64,000 nt of DNA from JBCBCP01 sp039817385 (GTDB lineage Bacteria; Pseudomonadota; Alphaproteobacteria; Rhodobacterales; Rhodobacteraceae), in NCBI GenBank assembly GCA_039817385.1, contig JBCBVY010000006.1, positions 124,001-188,000 of the forward strand, given 5' to 3'. The notes under the pieces are model-generated. The model did no database searches. It saw only the letters and a list, made by a program, of their open reading frames with translations, and had not been told where the DNA came from. Positions 8,739-17,245 of this stretch are shown in pieces. Position 1 is the stretch's first letter. Each line of letters opens with the position of its first letter. The translations under genes and the position numbers were made by a program.

Positions 8739-9527
8739 TCAAAGGTCGAAGGTGGCGAAAACCGGGGCGTGATCGCTTGGTTTCTCCCATCCGCGGGCAT
8801 CCCGCAGCACCCGGCTGGAATGCGCAGCGTTCGAAATGTCGGGCGTGGCCCAGACGTGATCAAGGCGCCGCCCCTTGTCCGCCGCATCCCAGTCGCGCGC
8901 CCGGTAGGACCACCAGCTGTATAGCTGCCCTTCGGGAATATCTTGCCGGGTGATATCCACCCAGCGCCCGGCGTCCTGCGTCTCGGCCAGATGGTCCACC
9001 TCGATGGGCGTGTGACTAACCACCTTCAGAAGCTGTTTATGAGACCAGACGTCATCTTCGCGCGGCGCGATGTTCAGGTCCCCGACAAGGATCGCCTTTT
9101 CGGGGCGGTCCCGCCGCGCCCAGTCACGCATGTCCGTCAGGTAATCGAGCTTCTGACCAAATTTTTCGTTCTTCTCCCGATCTGGCACATCACCACCCGC
9201 CGGGACGTAGAAATTGTGCACCGTCACGCCATTCTCCAAACGCGCTGCAATGTGGCGGGCATGGCCGAGCCCCGCGAAATCCATCGCGCCAACCTCTTCC
9301 AGCGGCGTGCGGGACAAGATCGCCACCCCGTTGTACCCCTTGTCCCCGCGCGCGACCATGTGCGGATAGCCCAGCGCCGCGAACTGTTCGCGCGGGATCT
9401 TGTCGACGGGGCTCTTGCACTCCTGCAGGCACAGCACGTCCGGGCCTTCCTGCTCCAGCAGCTTGCAGACAATCGGCTCGCGCAGCCGGACCGAGTTGAT
9501 GTTCCACGTCGCCAAGGTAAAGGCCAT
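8739..9527 (-). CDS. xthA: Exodeoxyribonuclease III
   Basis: 262-residue exonuclease III/AP endonuclease that cuts 5' of abasic sites in base-excision repair. Active-site motifs are all present: ATWNINSVRLR at the N-terminus, the metal-binding Glu in CLQECKS (about residue 36), VGDLNIAP, the LDHVW motif and the catalytic SDHAPV near the C-terminus. Length is normal for the family. A GGGAGAG ribosome binding site precedes the ATG. Upstream lies a spacer of about 220 bp containing hairpins and a dispersed repeat. Confidence 0.95.
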   Translation of the reverse strand: MAFTLATWNINSVRLREPIVCKLLEQEGPDVLCLQECKSPVDKIPREQFAALGYPHMVARGDKGYNGVAILSRTPLEEVGAMDFAGLGHARHIAARLENGVTVHNFYVPAGGDVPDREKNEKFGQKLDYLTDMRDWARRDRPEKAILVGDLNIAPREDDVWSHKQLLKVVSHTPIEVDHLAETQDAGRWVDITRQDIPEGQLYSWWSYRARDWDAADKGRRLDHVWATPDISNAAHSSRVLRDARGWEKPSDHAPVFATFDL

Positions 9528-9584
9528 GCCACTCTCCCAAATTCCAGCCGCACCCTATGCCGGACAAGGCACCGCCTCCACCCC

Positions 9585-9605
9585 TTCTCTGTTCCAAAAA
9601 AATCC
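9585..9605 (+). repeat. Short dispersed repeat copy A (TTCTCTGTTC plus A-run)
   Basis: The string TTCTCTGTTC followed within one base by a run of seven A and TCC also occurs at 54072-54092, and as an imperfect inverted pair at 45257-45383. All copies lie between genes. This copy is followed by three small inverted repeats: GCCCGAAGGGC, GGGGGC-AAA-GCCCCC, and GCGAATTTT-TG-AAAATTCGC near 9644-9663. Confidence 0.6.
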
Positions 9606-9670
9606 TGGGGGTGAGCCCGAAGGGCGAGGGGGCAAAGCCCCCTGCGAATTTTTGAAAATTCGCCCCCCCA

Positions 9671-9699
9671 AAGAAAAACGCCGGGCACAAAGGCCCGGC
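9671..9699 (-). terminator. Intrinsic terminator of the response regulator gene
   Basis: On the minus strand a perfect 7-bp stem GCCGGGC/GCCCGGC with a 6-base loop is followed by a T-rich run (GTTTTTCTTT). It sits about 50 bp after the stop of the OmpR-type regulator and faces the right way to end that transcript. Confidence 0.8.
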
Positions 9700-9747
9700 A
9701 GGTCCAACAGGGAGGTGCGTGCAAAACCCGGCACGCGGCGGGATGGG

Positions 9748-10434
9748 TCAAGCGTTCAGCTTGTAGCCGCCGCTTTCGGTCACCAGCAGGCGCGCGTTTG
9801 ACGGATCCGGCTCGATCTTCTGGCGCAGGCGGTAGATATGTGTCTCGAGCGTGTGGGTCGTCACTCCCGCATTGTAGCCCCAGACCTCGTGCAAAAGCGT
9901 ATCGCGCTGCACCACGCCGTCGTTTGAGCGGTACAGGAACTTGAGGATGTTCGTCTCTTTCTCCGTCAGGCGGATCTTCTTGTCGTCCTCGGTCGTCAGC
10001 ATCTTCATCGACGGGCGGAAGGTGTAGGGGCCAAGCTGGAACACCGCGTCTTCGGACTGCTCGTGCGTGCGCAGCTGTGCGCGAATGCGGGCCAGAAGAA
10101 CCGGGAATTTGAACGGCTTGGTCACGTAGTCATTGGCACCTGCATCAAGGCCCAGGATCGTATCCGCGTCGCTGTCATGACCGGTGAGCATCAGGATAGG
10201 CGATTTCACCCCCTGCTTGCGCATCAGCCGGCACAGCTCCCGCCCGTCTGTGTCCGGCAGGCCCACATCGAGGATCACGAGGTCATAGAGCGCCTCCTTG
10301 GCGCGGCTCATCGCTTCGGCGCCGTTGGCGGCCTCGAACACGTCGAAATCCTCGGTCATCAGCAGCTGTTCGCTCAGCGCCTCGCGCAGATCTTCGTCGT
10401 CATCCACCAGCAGGATTTTCTTGAGCTGTGCCAT
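9748..10434 (-). CDS. OmpR-family response regulator
   Basis: 228 residues. The receiver domain (1-120) has the acidic pocket LLVDDDED, the phospho-acceptor Asp56 in ILDVGLPD and the conserved Lys in DYVTKPFK. The C-terminal OmpR/PhoB winged helix follows (ETNILKFLYR, THTLETHIYRLRQKIE, ESGGYKL). The start at 10434 is set by GGAGGA eight bases upstream; the ATG at 10449 lies before that site. No histidine kinase is adjacent, so it is an orphan regulator here. It looks like the conserved Rhodobacterales envelope regulator CenR, but that identification is tentative. Confidence 0.9.
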   Translation of the reverse strand: MAQLKKILLVDDDEDLREALSEQLLMTEDFDVFEAANGAEAMSRAKEALYDLVILDVGLPDTDGRELCRLMRKQGVKSPILMLTGHDSDADTILGLDAGANDYVTKPFKFPVLLARIRAQLRTHEQSEDAVFQLGPYTFRPSMKMLTTEDDKKIRLTEKETNILKFLYRSNDGVVQRDTLLHEVWGYNAGVTTHTLETHIYRLRQKIEPDPSNARLLVTESGGYKLNA

Positions 10435-10575
10435 CGGGCCGTCCTCCATCTGTCGTCTCGGCGGAGATGGCAGCCCCCTGCCCCAGCGGCAAGGATTGCG
10501 ACAACACCATCACGGGTTCGTAACGGACGGCGGGGAATTGTTTCAATTCCGGGCGTGTCGGATTAAGTCAGAGCG

Positions 10576-11670
10576 ATGAACCCTATCATGCCCACCCTGA
10601 CCGAGCTGATCGCGCGCGCGCGCGCGGACCTCAGCATGGGTGTGCCCATCGTGCTGACGTCGGGCGGCACGGGCGCGCTGGTTCTCGCGGCGGAAACGCT
10701 GGCACCGGACCGTTTTGCGGCAGTGATGGGGATGGAGGGCGCCCCTGTCCTTGCCCTGACAAAGCGCCGCGCAGAGACACTGAAGGCCCGGGTCTATGAC
10801 GGTGATCTGGCACGGGTTCAGGTGCTGCAGGATGCAAGCCTAGGCTGGCTGCGCGCGCTTGCGGACCCTGAAGGCGATTTGCGCACGCCCATGAAAGGCC
10901 CACTGCGCTGCGCGCGGGAAGGCGACGCAGCCACGCACCGGATGGGCATCGCCCTCGCCAAAGCGGCACGGCTGCTGCCCGCGGTTCTGGTGATCGAGCG
11001 GGCCGATGCCGCCCGCTATGCGACCGCGCACAATCTGACCCTGATGTCCGTTGGGCCCCTGACCGAGGCGCTCGCCCTTCGCAGCCCGCTGAACCCTGTT
11101 GTGAACGCGCGCCTGCCGATGGAGGCGTCGGAGGCGGGGCGCGTCCACATCTTCCGCCCGGAGGATGGCGGCGAAGAACATTACGCGATCGAGATCGGCC
11201 GCCCGGACCGGTCCAAACCCGTGCTCTCGCGCCTCCATTCGGCCTGTTTCACCGGCGATGTCCTCGGCAGCCTGAAATGCGACTGCGGCCCGCAGCTGCG
11301 CGGCGCGCTGGCGCAGATGGGGGCCGAAGGAGCGGGCGTCTTGCTCTACCTCAACCAGGAAGGGCGCGGGATCGGCCTTGCCAACAAGATGCGCGCCTAT
11401 GCCTTGCAGGATCAGGGGTTTGACACCGTGGAGGCCAACCATCGGTTGGGCTTCGAGGATGACGAACGCGATTTCCGGCTGGGCGCGGACATTCTGCGTT
11501 CGCTTGGGTTCTCGTCTGTCCGGTTGATGACGAACAACCCGGCCAAGGTCGCGCGAATGGAAAGCTGCGGGATTGCAGTGGCCGAACGTGTGCCGCTCAA
11601 GGTCGGGGAGAACCCGCTCAACGCACATTACCTCGCGACCAAAGCGACGAAGTCGGGGCACCTTTTTTGA
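10576..11670 (+). CDS. ribA: GTP cyclohydrolase II with degenerate RibB-like N-terminus
   Basis: 364 residues. The C-terminal half is GTP cyclohydrolase II, the first step of riboflavin synthesis. Zinc cysteines lie in HSACFTGDVLGSLKCDCG, with the catalytic region YLNQEGRGIGLANKMRAY and DLR-type tail LMTNNPAKV. The N-terminal 180 residues align in outline with DHBP synthase (AAETLAPDRFAAVMG...LALTKRRAETL) but lack the acidic DDEDRE-like motif and the catalytic histidine. This half is therefore probably inactive, and a separate ribB would be needed. The start codon is preceded only by a weak purine stretch; an ATG four codons in is also possible. Confidence 0.92.
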   Translation: MNPIMPTLTELIARARADLSMGVPIVLTSGGTGALVLAAETLAPDRFAAVMGMEGAPVLALTKRRAETLKARVYDGDLARVQVLQDASLGWLRALADPEGDLRTPMKGPLRCAREGDAATHRMGIALAKAARLLPAVLVIERADAARYATAHNLTLMSVGPLTEALALRSPLNPVVNARLPMEASEAGRVHIFRPEDGGEEHYAIEIGRPDRSKPVLSRLHSACFTGDVLGSLKCDCGPQLRGALAQMGAEGAGVLLYLNQEGRGIGLANKMRAYALQDQGFDTVEANHRLGFEDDERDFRLGADILRSLGFSSVRLMTNNPAKVARMESCGIAVAERVPLKVGENPLNAHYLATKATKSGHLF

Positions 11671-11681
11671 AACCATCGGAC

Positions 11682-12161
11682 ATGGTGCTGAGCCCGCGCG
11701 GGCTGCGGTTCTTTGGGCGGGTCTACCCCTGTACTATCGGGCGCGGGGGCCTTAGCGGGCGCAAGCGTGAGGGTGACGGGGCGACGCCGCGCGGCGTGCA
11801 CCGGATTGTGGGGATGCTCTACCGGCCCGACCGGATGGCGCGGCCCGCAGATTGGGCGCTGCCCATTCGTCCCTCGGACGTCTGGTCCGACGATCCGGCG
11901 GCGGAGGACTACAACCATATGGCCCGCGCGCCCTACCCCCACAGCCACGAGGCGCTGCGACGGGGGGATCGGCTTTACGATCTGGTGATCCTCACAGATT
12001 GGAACTGGCCCTACGCGGTGCCGGGGCGCGGATCGGCCATTTTCATGCACCGCTGGCGCAGGCCGGGTTACCCGACGGAGGGTTGCGTGGCCCTGCGCCC
12101 GGACCACCTGCGCGACGTGGCGGTGCGGATCACGCTGCAGACGCGGCTGATCGTTCCTTGA
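11682..12161 (+). CDS. L,D-transpeptidase (YkuD-like) family protein
   Basis: 159 residues. The signature is the histidine in FMHRWRRPGYPTEGCVALR, where His, Thr and the nucleophilic Cys are spaced as in L,D-transpeptidase catalytic domains. Such enzymes make 3-3 peptidoglycan cross-links or attach proteins to the wall. No signal peptide or lipobox is visible, so export is unclear. The frame also opens at a TTG (11667) that overlaps the ribA stop; the ATG at 11682 is preferred. The stop codon TGA lies at the centre of a perfect palindrome (12152-12168). Confidence 0.85.
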   Translation: MVLSPRGLRFFGRVYPCTIGRGGLSGRKREGDGATPRGVHRIVGMLYRPDRMARPADWALPIRPSDVWSDDPAAEDYNHMARAPYPHSHEALRRGDRLYDLVILTDWNWPYAVPGRGSAIFMHRWRRPGYPTEGCVALRPDHLRDVAVRITLQTRLIVP

Positions 12162-12193
12162 AGGAACGAGCGCGGCAATCCTTCAAGGATTGC
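12152..12193. repeat. Two adjacent palindromes enclosing convergent stop codons
   Basis: CGTTCCTT-G-AAGGAACG (12152-12168) and GCAATCCTT-C-AAGGATTGC (12175-12193) are perfect inverted repeats. The first is centred on the stop of the L,D-transpeptidase gene. The second is centred on the opposite-strand stop of the PLP-binding protein gene. They may act as a bidirectional terminator or transcript-end stabiliser, although T-runs are lacking. Confidence 0.7.
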
Positions 12194-12839
12194 TTTGCCG
12201 CGCGCCGAAGATCGCGCTGCCCACGCGCACATGGGTCGCGCCCAGCGCGATGGCCTGTTCGAAATCCGCGCTCATTCCCATGCTCAGGCCCGTCAGCCCG
12301 TTGCGCGCCGCGATCTTGGCCAGCAGGGCAAAGTGCAGGCTGGGGGTTTCATCCACCGGCGGGATGCACATCAGCCCCGCAACGGGCAGATCGAGCGCGC
12401 GGCACTCCGCCACGAAAGCGTCCGCGTCCTGCGGCAGAACACCGGCCTTCTGTGGCTCCTCTCCGGTGTTGACCTGGATGAACAGCTCCGGGCAGTGGCC
12501 CAGCTCTTGCGCGAGGCGGGCGAGCGTCCCGGCAAGCTTGGGCCGGTCGAGCGAATGGATGTGCTGAAACAGCTCCATCGCCTGCCGCGCCTTGTTGGAC
12601 TGCAAAGGCCCGACAAGGTGCAGATCGATGCCATCATAGCGGGGGGTAAAACCGCCCCAGCGCTCTGCCGCTTCCTGCACCCGGTTTTCACCAAAGATGC
12701 GGTGGCCCGCGTTCAGCACGGCCTCCACCCGCTCGGGGGGCTGCACCTTGCTGATGGCGATCAGGGTCACGCTTGCGGGGTCGCGCCCGGCCTCCGTCGC
12801 GGCGGCGTTCAGGCGGGTCTGGATATCACTCAGGCTCAT
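12183..12839 (-). CDS. YggS-family PLP-binding protein (PLPBP)
   Basis: 218 residues of the YggS/PROSC family, single-domain TIM-barrel proteins that bind pyridoxal phosphate and buffer vitamin B6. The PLP lysine lies in LIAISKVQP, followed by HRIFGENRVQEA, HLVGPLQSNK and the phosphate-binding C-terminal GLSMGMSADFEQAI with GSAIFG. Start at 12839 (MSLSDIQTRL) matches the family and has an AGGG site upstream; the frame extends further to 12887 only as shadow. No enzymatic activity is known for the family. Confidence 0.93.
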   Translation of the reverse strand: MSLSDIQTRLNAAATEAGRDPASVTLIAISKVQPPERVEAVLNAGHRIFGENRVQEAAERWGGFTPRYDGIDLHLVGPLQSNKARQAMELFQHIHSLDRPKLAGTLARLAQELGHCPELFIQVNTGEEPQKAGVLPQDADAFVAECRALDLPVAGLMCIPPVDETPSLHFALLAKIAARNGLTGLSMGMSADFEQAIALGATHVRVGSAIFGARQSNP

Positions 12840-12865
12840 ACGCCCTGACTGGCGCAGCGCGGCGC

Positions 12866-12898
12866 AAAAGAAAAGGGGCAGCGCCAAAGCACTGCCCC
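12866..12898 (-). terminator. Intrinsic terminator downstream of the porin gene
   Basis: The minus strand reads GGGGCAGTGC-TTTG-GCGCTGCCCC followed by TTTTCTTTT. This is a ten-pair stem (one G-T pair) with a T-rich tail, placed 26 bp after the porin stop. Confidence 0.85.
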
Positions 12899-12923
12899 AA
12901 ATCGTCAGGTCGACGCATTCAAC

Positions 12924-13841
12924 TTAGAAGTTGAAGCGAACACCCAGGTCTGCGCGGGTCTCGCCGGAGAAGCGCTGAGCGATACCGCCGCGGATCGACG
13001 TGCCGCCACCCAGGGAGTGGTTGAAGTCGATACCGTAGGAGGTGTCTTCCGCCAGGAAGTCCGCCTGAGCAACGTAGGCTTCGATGTTCGTGGCTGCGCC
13101 AACGTCAAAGCGGCCTGCCAGAACGATGCGGTCGCCCGCGGTGCCGTTGTCGGCATATGCCAGCGTGATGTCGGCCGGGCCGATGGAACCGCCAACGGAG
13201 ACCGAGAACTCGGTGTCAGCTGCGCTGCTGGAGTCCTGGACACCCAGAGCAAAGGTGAAGCCGGAGAACGTGTACGCAACGTGACCCGCGATACGGTCGT
13301 TGGTGTCGGATGCGGACAGGTGCGCGGAGAAGTCACCCGCGGAGTACAGCAGTTCCACACCGTTGGAGCCTGCGGAGCCGTTGCCGCCGGAGGAGTACGC
13401 ATCGCCGCGGAAGTTGTACGCGGTGTAGTCGTAGCCCAGGCCGGTCAGGCCGAGGTCAATCGGGTACTGACCCGGCATGAACTCGAGCGCGCCGAAGATG
13501 TTGCCAACGCCGACTTCAAAGCCGCCGGAGCGAGCAAAGAAGCGAACACCGTTGATGCCGGTGCCTGCGGGGCCAGCTGTCGGGCCCATGCCGCCGTTGT
13601 GGGCGCCAGAGTCGGTGTTGTTCTGCTGGATACGTGCGCGTGCACCAAAGGTGACGCCTGCATCGGACTCAGCGGTTGCGTCGATCTGCAGACGGAAACG
13701 GCTGGTGATGTCGGTGGAGCTGCCTGCCGCGGTGTCGCGGTAGATGATGCCGAAGCGGCCGTAGCCGCCGAAGGTCACGTCAGCAGCGGCCATGCCGGCA
13801 GTTGCCACCAGCGCAGTCGTCGCGAAGAGAACTTTTTTCAT
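12924..13841 (-). CDS. Gram-negative porin
   Basis: 305-residue outer-membrane general porin of the Rhodobacter type. It starts with a clear signal peptide (MKKVLFATTALVATAGMAAA) and continues with alternating beta-strand pattern, FGGYGRFGIIY, an acidic/glycine-rich constriction region and a terminal Phe (RADLGVRFNF), the usual outer-membrane insertion signal. The start at 13841 is chosen by the signal peptide and GAGGGA site; the open frame upstream to 13958 is not coding-like. Codon use is unusually uniform, consistent with high expression. A strong terminator follows. Confidence 0.93.
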   Translation of the reverse strand: MKKVLFATTALVATAGMAAADVTFGGYGRFGIIYRDTAAGSSTDITSRFRLQIDATAESDAGVTFGARARIQQNNTDSGAHNGGMGPTAGPAGTGINGVRFFARSGGFEVGVGNIFGALEFMPGQYPIDLGLTGLGYDYTAYNFRGDAYSSGGNGSAGSNGVELLYSAGDFSAHLSASDTNDRIAGHVAYTFSGFTFALGVQDSSSAADTEFSVSVGGSIGPADITLAYADNGTAGDRIVLAGRFDVGAATNIEAYVAQADFLAEDTSYGIDFNHSLGGGTSIRGGIAQRFSGETRADLGVRFNF

Positions 13842-14076
13842 GAGTTTTCCCTCGGTTTTCAAAACATACGCCCAAACCGGGGAATCCGGTGAGGGTATGC
13901 GGCGTGTTTCGCTCTTTCCCCGGCGCCTCGCAAGGTAGCCCGCCGCATCCCGCCACAAAGTCGCCGTGAATGGTGCAGCTATGCCACACTTGCCCTCCCG
14001 GGCCTAAGCGCTGAACCCACTTGCTCCGCTAGGACCTCTTATATAGACCATCTGCAACACCGGAACGGGGGCAGAC

Positions 14077-14568
14077 ATGCGCATGAAATTCGTCTTCAAG
14101 CTGGCTATCGCGGGCCTCGCTGTGCTGAGCGTTGCGGCCTGCGGGGCGGCGCGCAACATCGGCAGCCCTGCCACGGAGCGGCCCGCGCAGTACACCGATC
14201 CGACCAACCCCAACAACCTCGACACCCGCAACACGATCTGGAGCGCGTTCCAGCGGAACACCAATGAACAAACGGTTCTGGTGAACAAATACATCTGGGC
14301 CGCGTCGCTTCAGGTGCTGGATTTCCTGCCGATCCAGACGGTCGATCCCTTCACCGGCGTGATCGTGACCGGGTTTGCCGCGCCGCCCAACGGGGGCCGT
14401 GCCTACCGGGCGACGATCCTGATTGACGATCCGGCGCTTGATGCCCGCTCGCTTAACGTTGCGCTTCAGACCCGCAGCGGTCCGGCCAGCCCCGCAACCG
14501 TTCGCGCGGTGGAGGACGCGATCCTGACCCGCGCCCGCCAGCTACGGATCGCCGACAACCGGCTGTGA
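14077..14568 (+). CDS. DUF3576 lipoprotein
   Basis: 163 residues. The N-terminus is a lipoprotein signal (LAIAGLAVLSVAACGAA, lipobox cysteine around residue 22). The body (NTIWSAFQRNTNEQTVLVNKY, DFLPIQTVDPFTGVIVTGF) matches the alphaproteobacterial DUF3576 family. Function is unknown. It lies 76 bp upstream of leuS on the same strand with a hairpin between them. Divergent from the porin gene across about 235 bp that should carry both promoters, though I cannot assign convincing -35/-10 boxes there. Confidence 0.85.
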   Translation: MRMKFVFKLAIAGLAVLSVAACGAARNIGSPATERPAQYTDPTNPNNLDTRNTIWSAFQRNTNEQTVLVNKYIWAASLQVLDFLPIQTVDPFTGVIVTGFAAPPNGGRAYRATILIDDPALDARSLNVALQTRSGPASPATVRAVEDAILTRARQLRIADNRL

Positions 14569-14593
14569 CACCGCTTTCATACCACCATGTGTT

Positions 14594-14620
14594 ACGCCGG
14601 GCCTAAACCGCCCGGCGTTT
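14594..14620 (+). terminator. Hairpin between the DUF3576 gene and leuS
   Basis: ACGCCGGGC-CTAAACC-GCCCGGCGT forms a perfect 9-bp stem followed by TTTGCTT. It could end the DUF3576 transcript or attenuate read-through into leuS, whose ATG is 27 bp downstream. The T-run is weak. Confidence 0.6.
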
Positions 14621-14644
14621 GCTTGCCAAGAGACCAGACCCGAC

Positions 14645-17245
14645 ATGCCCTATACCCCGTCCGAGATCGAAGCCCGCTGGCAAGCCGCCTGGCAGGAATC
14701 GGAGGTTTTCAAGGCCGCGCGCAGTGCGGACAAGCCCAAGTACTACGTGCTCGAGATGTTCCCCTACCCCTCGGGGCGCATCCACATGGGCCACGTGCGC
14801 AACTACACGATGGGCGACGTGATCGCCCGCTACAAGCTGGCAACGGGGCACAACGTGCTGCACCCGATGGGCTTTGACGCCTTTGGGATGCCCGCGGAGA
14901 ACGCGGCGATGGCCAGCGGGGGCCATCCAAAGGACTGGACCTACGCCAATATCGACGAGATGGTCGCGCAGATGAAGCCGCTGGGCCTGTCGCTCGACTG
15001 GTCGCGCATGTTCGCCACCTGTGATGAGGAGTACTACGGCCAGCAGCAGGCGCTTTTCCTTGATATGCTGGAGGCCGGTTTCGTGGACCGCAAGGAAGCC
15101 ACGGTGAACTGGGACCCGGTCGACATGACCGTGCTGGCCAATGAGCAAGTGATCGACGGCAAAGGCTGGCGCTCGGGCGCGGAGGTGGAGCGCAAATCGC
15201 TCACGCAGTGGTTCTTCAAGATCTCCGACATGGCAGACGAGCTTTTGCGGGCGCTGGACGGGCTTGACGACTGGCCCGCGAAGGTGCGGCTGATGCAGGA
15301 GAACTGGATCGGCCGGTCGCGCGGGCTGAACGTGCCGTTCGAGCGGACGGATGGCGGGACCATAGATTGCTACACCACCCGCCCGGACACGATGCGCGGC
15401 GCGTCCTTCATCGCGATTGCGCCGGATCATCCGATCTCCAAGGGTTTGGAGGCTGAGCGGCCTGACCTGGCCGCGTTCATCGCCGAGTGCCGCAAGATGG
15501 ACACGACCGAAGCAGCGATGGAAAAGGCGGAGAAGAAGGGCGTGGACACGGGTCTCACCGTCAAACATCCGGTGACCCCTGGCGCGACCCTGCCCGTCTG
15601 GATCGGCAACTTTGTCCTGATGGATTACGGCACGGGCGCGGTCTTTGGCTGCCCCGCGCATGACCAGCGCGATCTTGATTTCGCTCGGAAATATGGGCTT
15701 CCGGTGCAAAACGCGTTCTACATGCCGGGGGATCAGACCGAGGTCGGGGATGAGGCGCTGGTACCCGCCAAGACAGAAACGGTCCACTACATCGACCACT
15801 TCGCGGGTGTGGGTGAGGCCACAAGCCAGGAAGGCATCGACGCCACCATCGACTGGTTCGAGGCGCAGGGCAAAGGCAAGGGCGAGGTGAAGTTTCGCCT
15901 GCGCGACTGGGGCCTTTCCCGCCAGCGCTATTGGGGTTGCCCGATCCCGGTGGTGCACTGCCCGACCTGCGGCGTGGTGCCGGAGAAGAAGGAAAACCTG
16001 CCCGTCACATTGCCCTATGACGAGGACGGCACGCCGATCGACTTTTCCGTGCCCGGCAACCCGCTGGACCGGCACCCGTCCTGGCGCGACTGCACCTGCC
16101 CCAAATGCGGCGGCGCGGCGCAGCGGGAGACGGACACGATGGATACGTTTGTGGACTCGTCATGGTATTTTGCCCGCTTCACCGCGCCCCATGCGGACAC
16201 GCCCACGGACCGGGCCGAGGCGGATTACTGGATGAACGTGGACCAGTATATCGGCGGGATCGAGCATGCGATCCTACACCTTTTGTATTCGCGGTTCTTC
16301 GCCCGCGCGATGGTGGCGACTGGGCATCTGCCAGAGAGCGCGTCCGAGCCATTCGACGCGCTTTTCACGCAAGGCATGGTGACCCACGCGATCTACAAGA
16401 GCATTGAGACAGTTGGCGATAACGATCCAAATCCAGCTTTGCGCCCTGGCGCGAAGTATACCAAGTACCGCTACCCGGAAGAAGTTGAGCATCGGGATGG
16501 CAAGGCCTTTTTGAAATCCGATGGACGGGAAGTCGAAATTGTCCCCTCCGCCAAGATGTCGAAGTCCAAGAACAACGTCGTGGACCCGCTGAACATCATC
16601 CGCGACTACGGCGCGGATACGGCCCGCTGGTTCGTGCTGTCCGACAGCCCGCCGGAGCGGGATGTGGAATGGACGGCCTCCGGGGCGGAGGCGGCGTACA
16701 AGCACCTGAGCCGCGTCTGGAACATCTGCGACCGCATCGGGGCGATGGACCCTGAGGCGCCCGGAACCGGGGATGACGACCTGCTGCGCGCGATGCACGC
16801 CTGCATTGACGATGTGACCAAGGGGGTCGAATCCTTCGGCTTTAACGCGGCCATCGCTAAGCTCTACGCCTTTACCGCGACCCTGCAGAAGTCCAAGGCC
16901 AGCCACAAAGCCCAACGGGAGGCGATCATGACCCTCGCCCAGCTCATGGCGCCGATGACCCCGCATCTGGCCGAAGACATCTGGGCCCATCAGGGCGGCG
17001 CGGGCCTTGTTGTGAACGCCCCGTGGCCGGTTGCGGATGAGGCGATGTTGGTGTCCGATACCGTCACGTTGCCCATTCAGGTCAACGGCAAACGCCGGGG
17101 GGAACTGACCGTGCCCGCAGATATGGAAAAGGCAGAGGTTGAGGCCGCCGCGCTCGCCTCGGGCCCGGTGCAGCGTGCGCTGGAAGGCGGGCAGCCAAAG
17201 AAGATCATCGTCGTGCCGGGACGGATCGTGAATGTCGTGGTTTAA
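14645..17245 (+). CDS. leuS: Leucyl-tRNA synthetase
   Basis: 866-residue class I synthetase charging tRNA-Leu, normal length. The HIGH signature is HMGH (residues 47-50). The CP1 editing domain contains TTRPDTMRGASF and the conserved Asp-containing region VFGCPAHDQRD. A zinc-type insertion with CPTCGVV and CPKCGG precedes the catalytic domain end, and KMSKS is at about residue 637. The C-terminal anticodon-binding and leucine-specific domains are complete. The stop overlaps the lptE start by 14 bp, so leuS-lptE-holA is a tight operon. Confidence 0.98.
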   Translation: MPYTPSEIEARWQAAWQESEVFKAARSADKPKYYVLEMFPYPSGRIHMGHVRNYTMGDVIARYKLATGHNVLHPMGFDAFGMPAENAAMASGGHPKDWTYANIDEMVAQMKPLGLSLDWSRMFATCDEEYYGQQQALFLDMLEAGFVDRKEATVNWDPVDMTVLANEQVIDGKGWRSGAEVERKSLTQWFFKISDMADELLRALDGLDDWPAKVRLMQENWIGRSRGLNVPFERTDGGTIDCYTTRPDTMRGASFIAIAPDHPISKGLEAERPDLAAFIAECRKMDTTEAAMEKAEKKGVDTGLTVKHPVTPGATLPVWIGNFVLMDYGTGAVFGCPAHDQRDLDFARKYGLPVQNAFYMPGDQTEVGDEALVPAKTETVHYIDHFAGVGEATSQEGIDATIDWFEAQGKGKGEVKFRLRDWGLSRQRYWGCPIPVVHCPTCGVVPEKKENLPVTLPYDEDGTPIDFSVPGNPLDRHPSWRDCTCPKCGGAAQRETDTMDTFVDSSWYFARFTAPHADTPTDRAEADYWMNVDQYIGGIEHAILHLLYSRFFARAMVATGHLPESASEPFDALFTQGMVTHAIYKSIETVGDNDPNPALRPGAKYTKYRYPEEVEHRDGKAFLKSDGREVEIVPSAKMSKSKNNVVDPLNIIRDYGADTARWFVLSDSPPERDVEWTASGAEAAYKHLSRVWNICDRIGAMDPEAPGTGDDDLLRAMHACIDDVTKGVESFGFNAAIAKLYAFTATLQKSKASHKAQREAIMTLAQLMAPMTPHLAEDIWAHQGGAGLVVNAPWPVADEAMLVSDTVTLPIQVNGKRRGELTVPADMEKAEVEAAALASGPVQRALEGGQPKKIIVVPGRIVNVVV

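Noticed and set aside
14603..16075. 490-residue minus-strand open frame inside leuS
   Set aside because: It is the antisense of a certain leuS gene. Its protein is rich in His/Arg/Pro with no domain, as expected from a GC-rich shadow frame.
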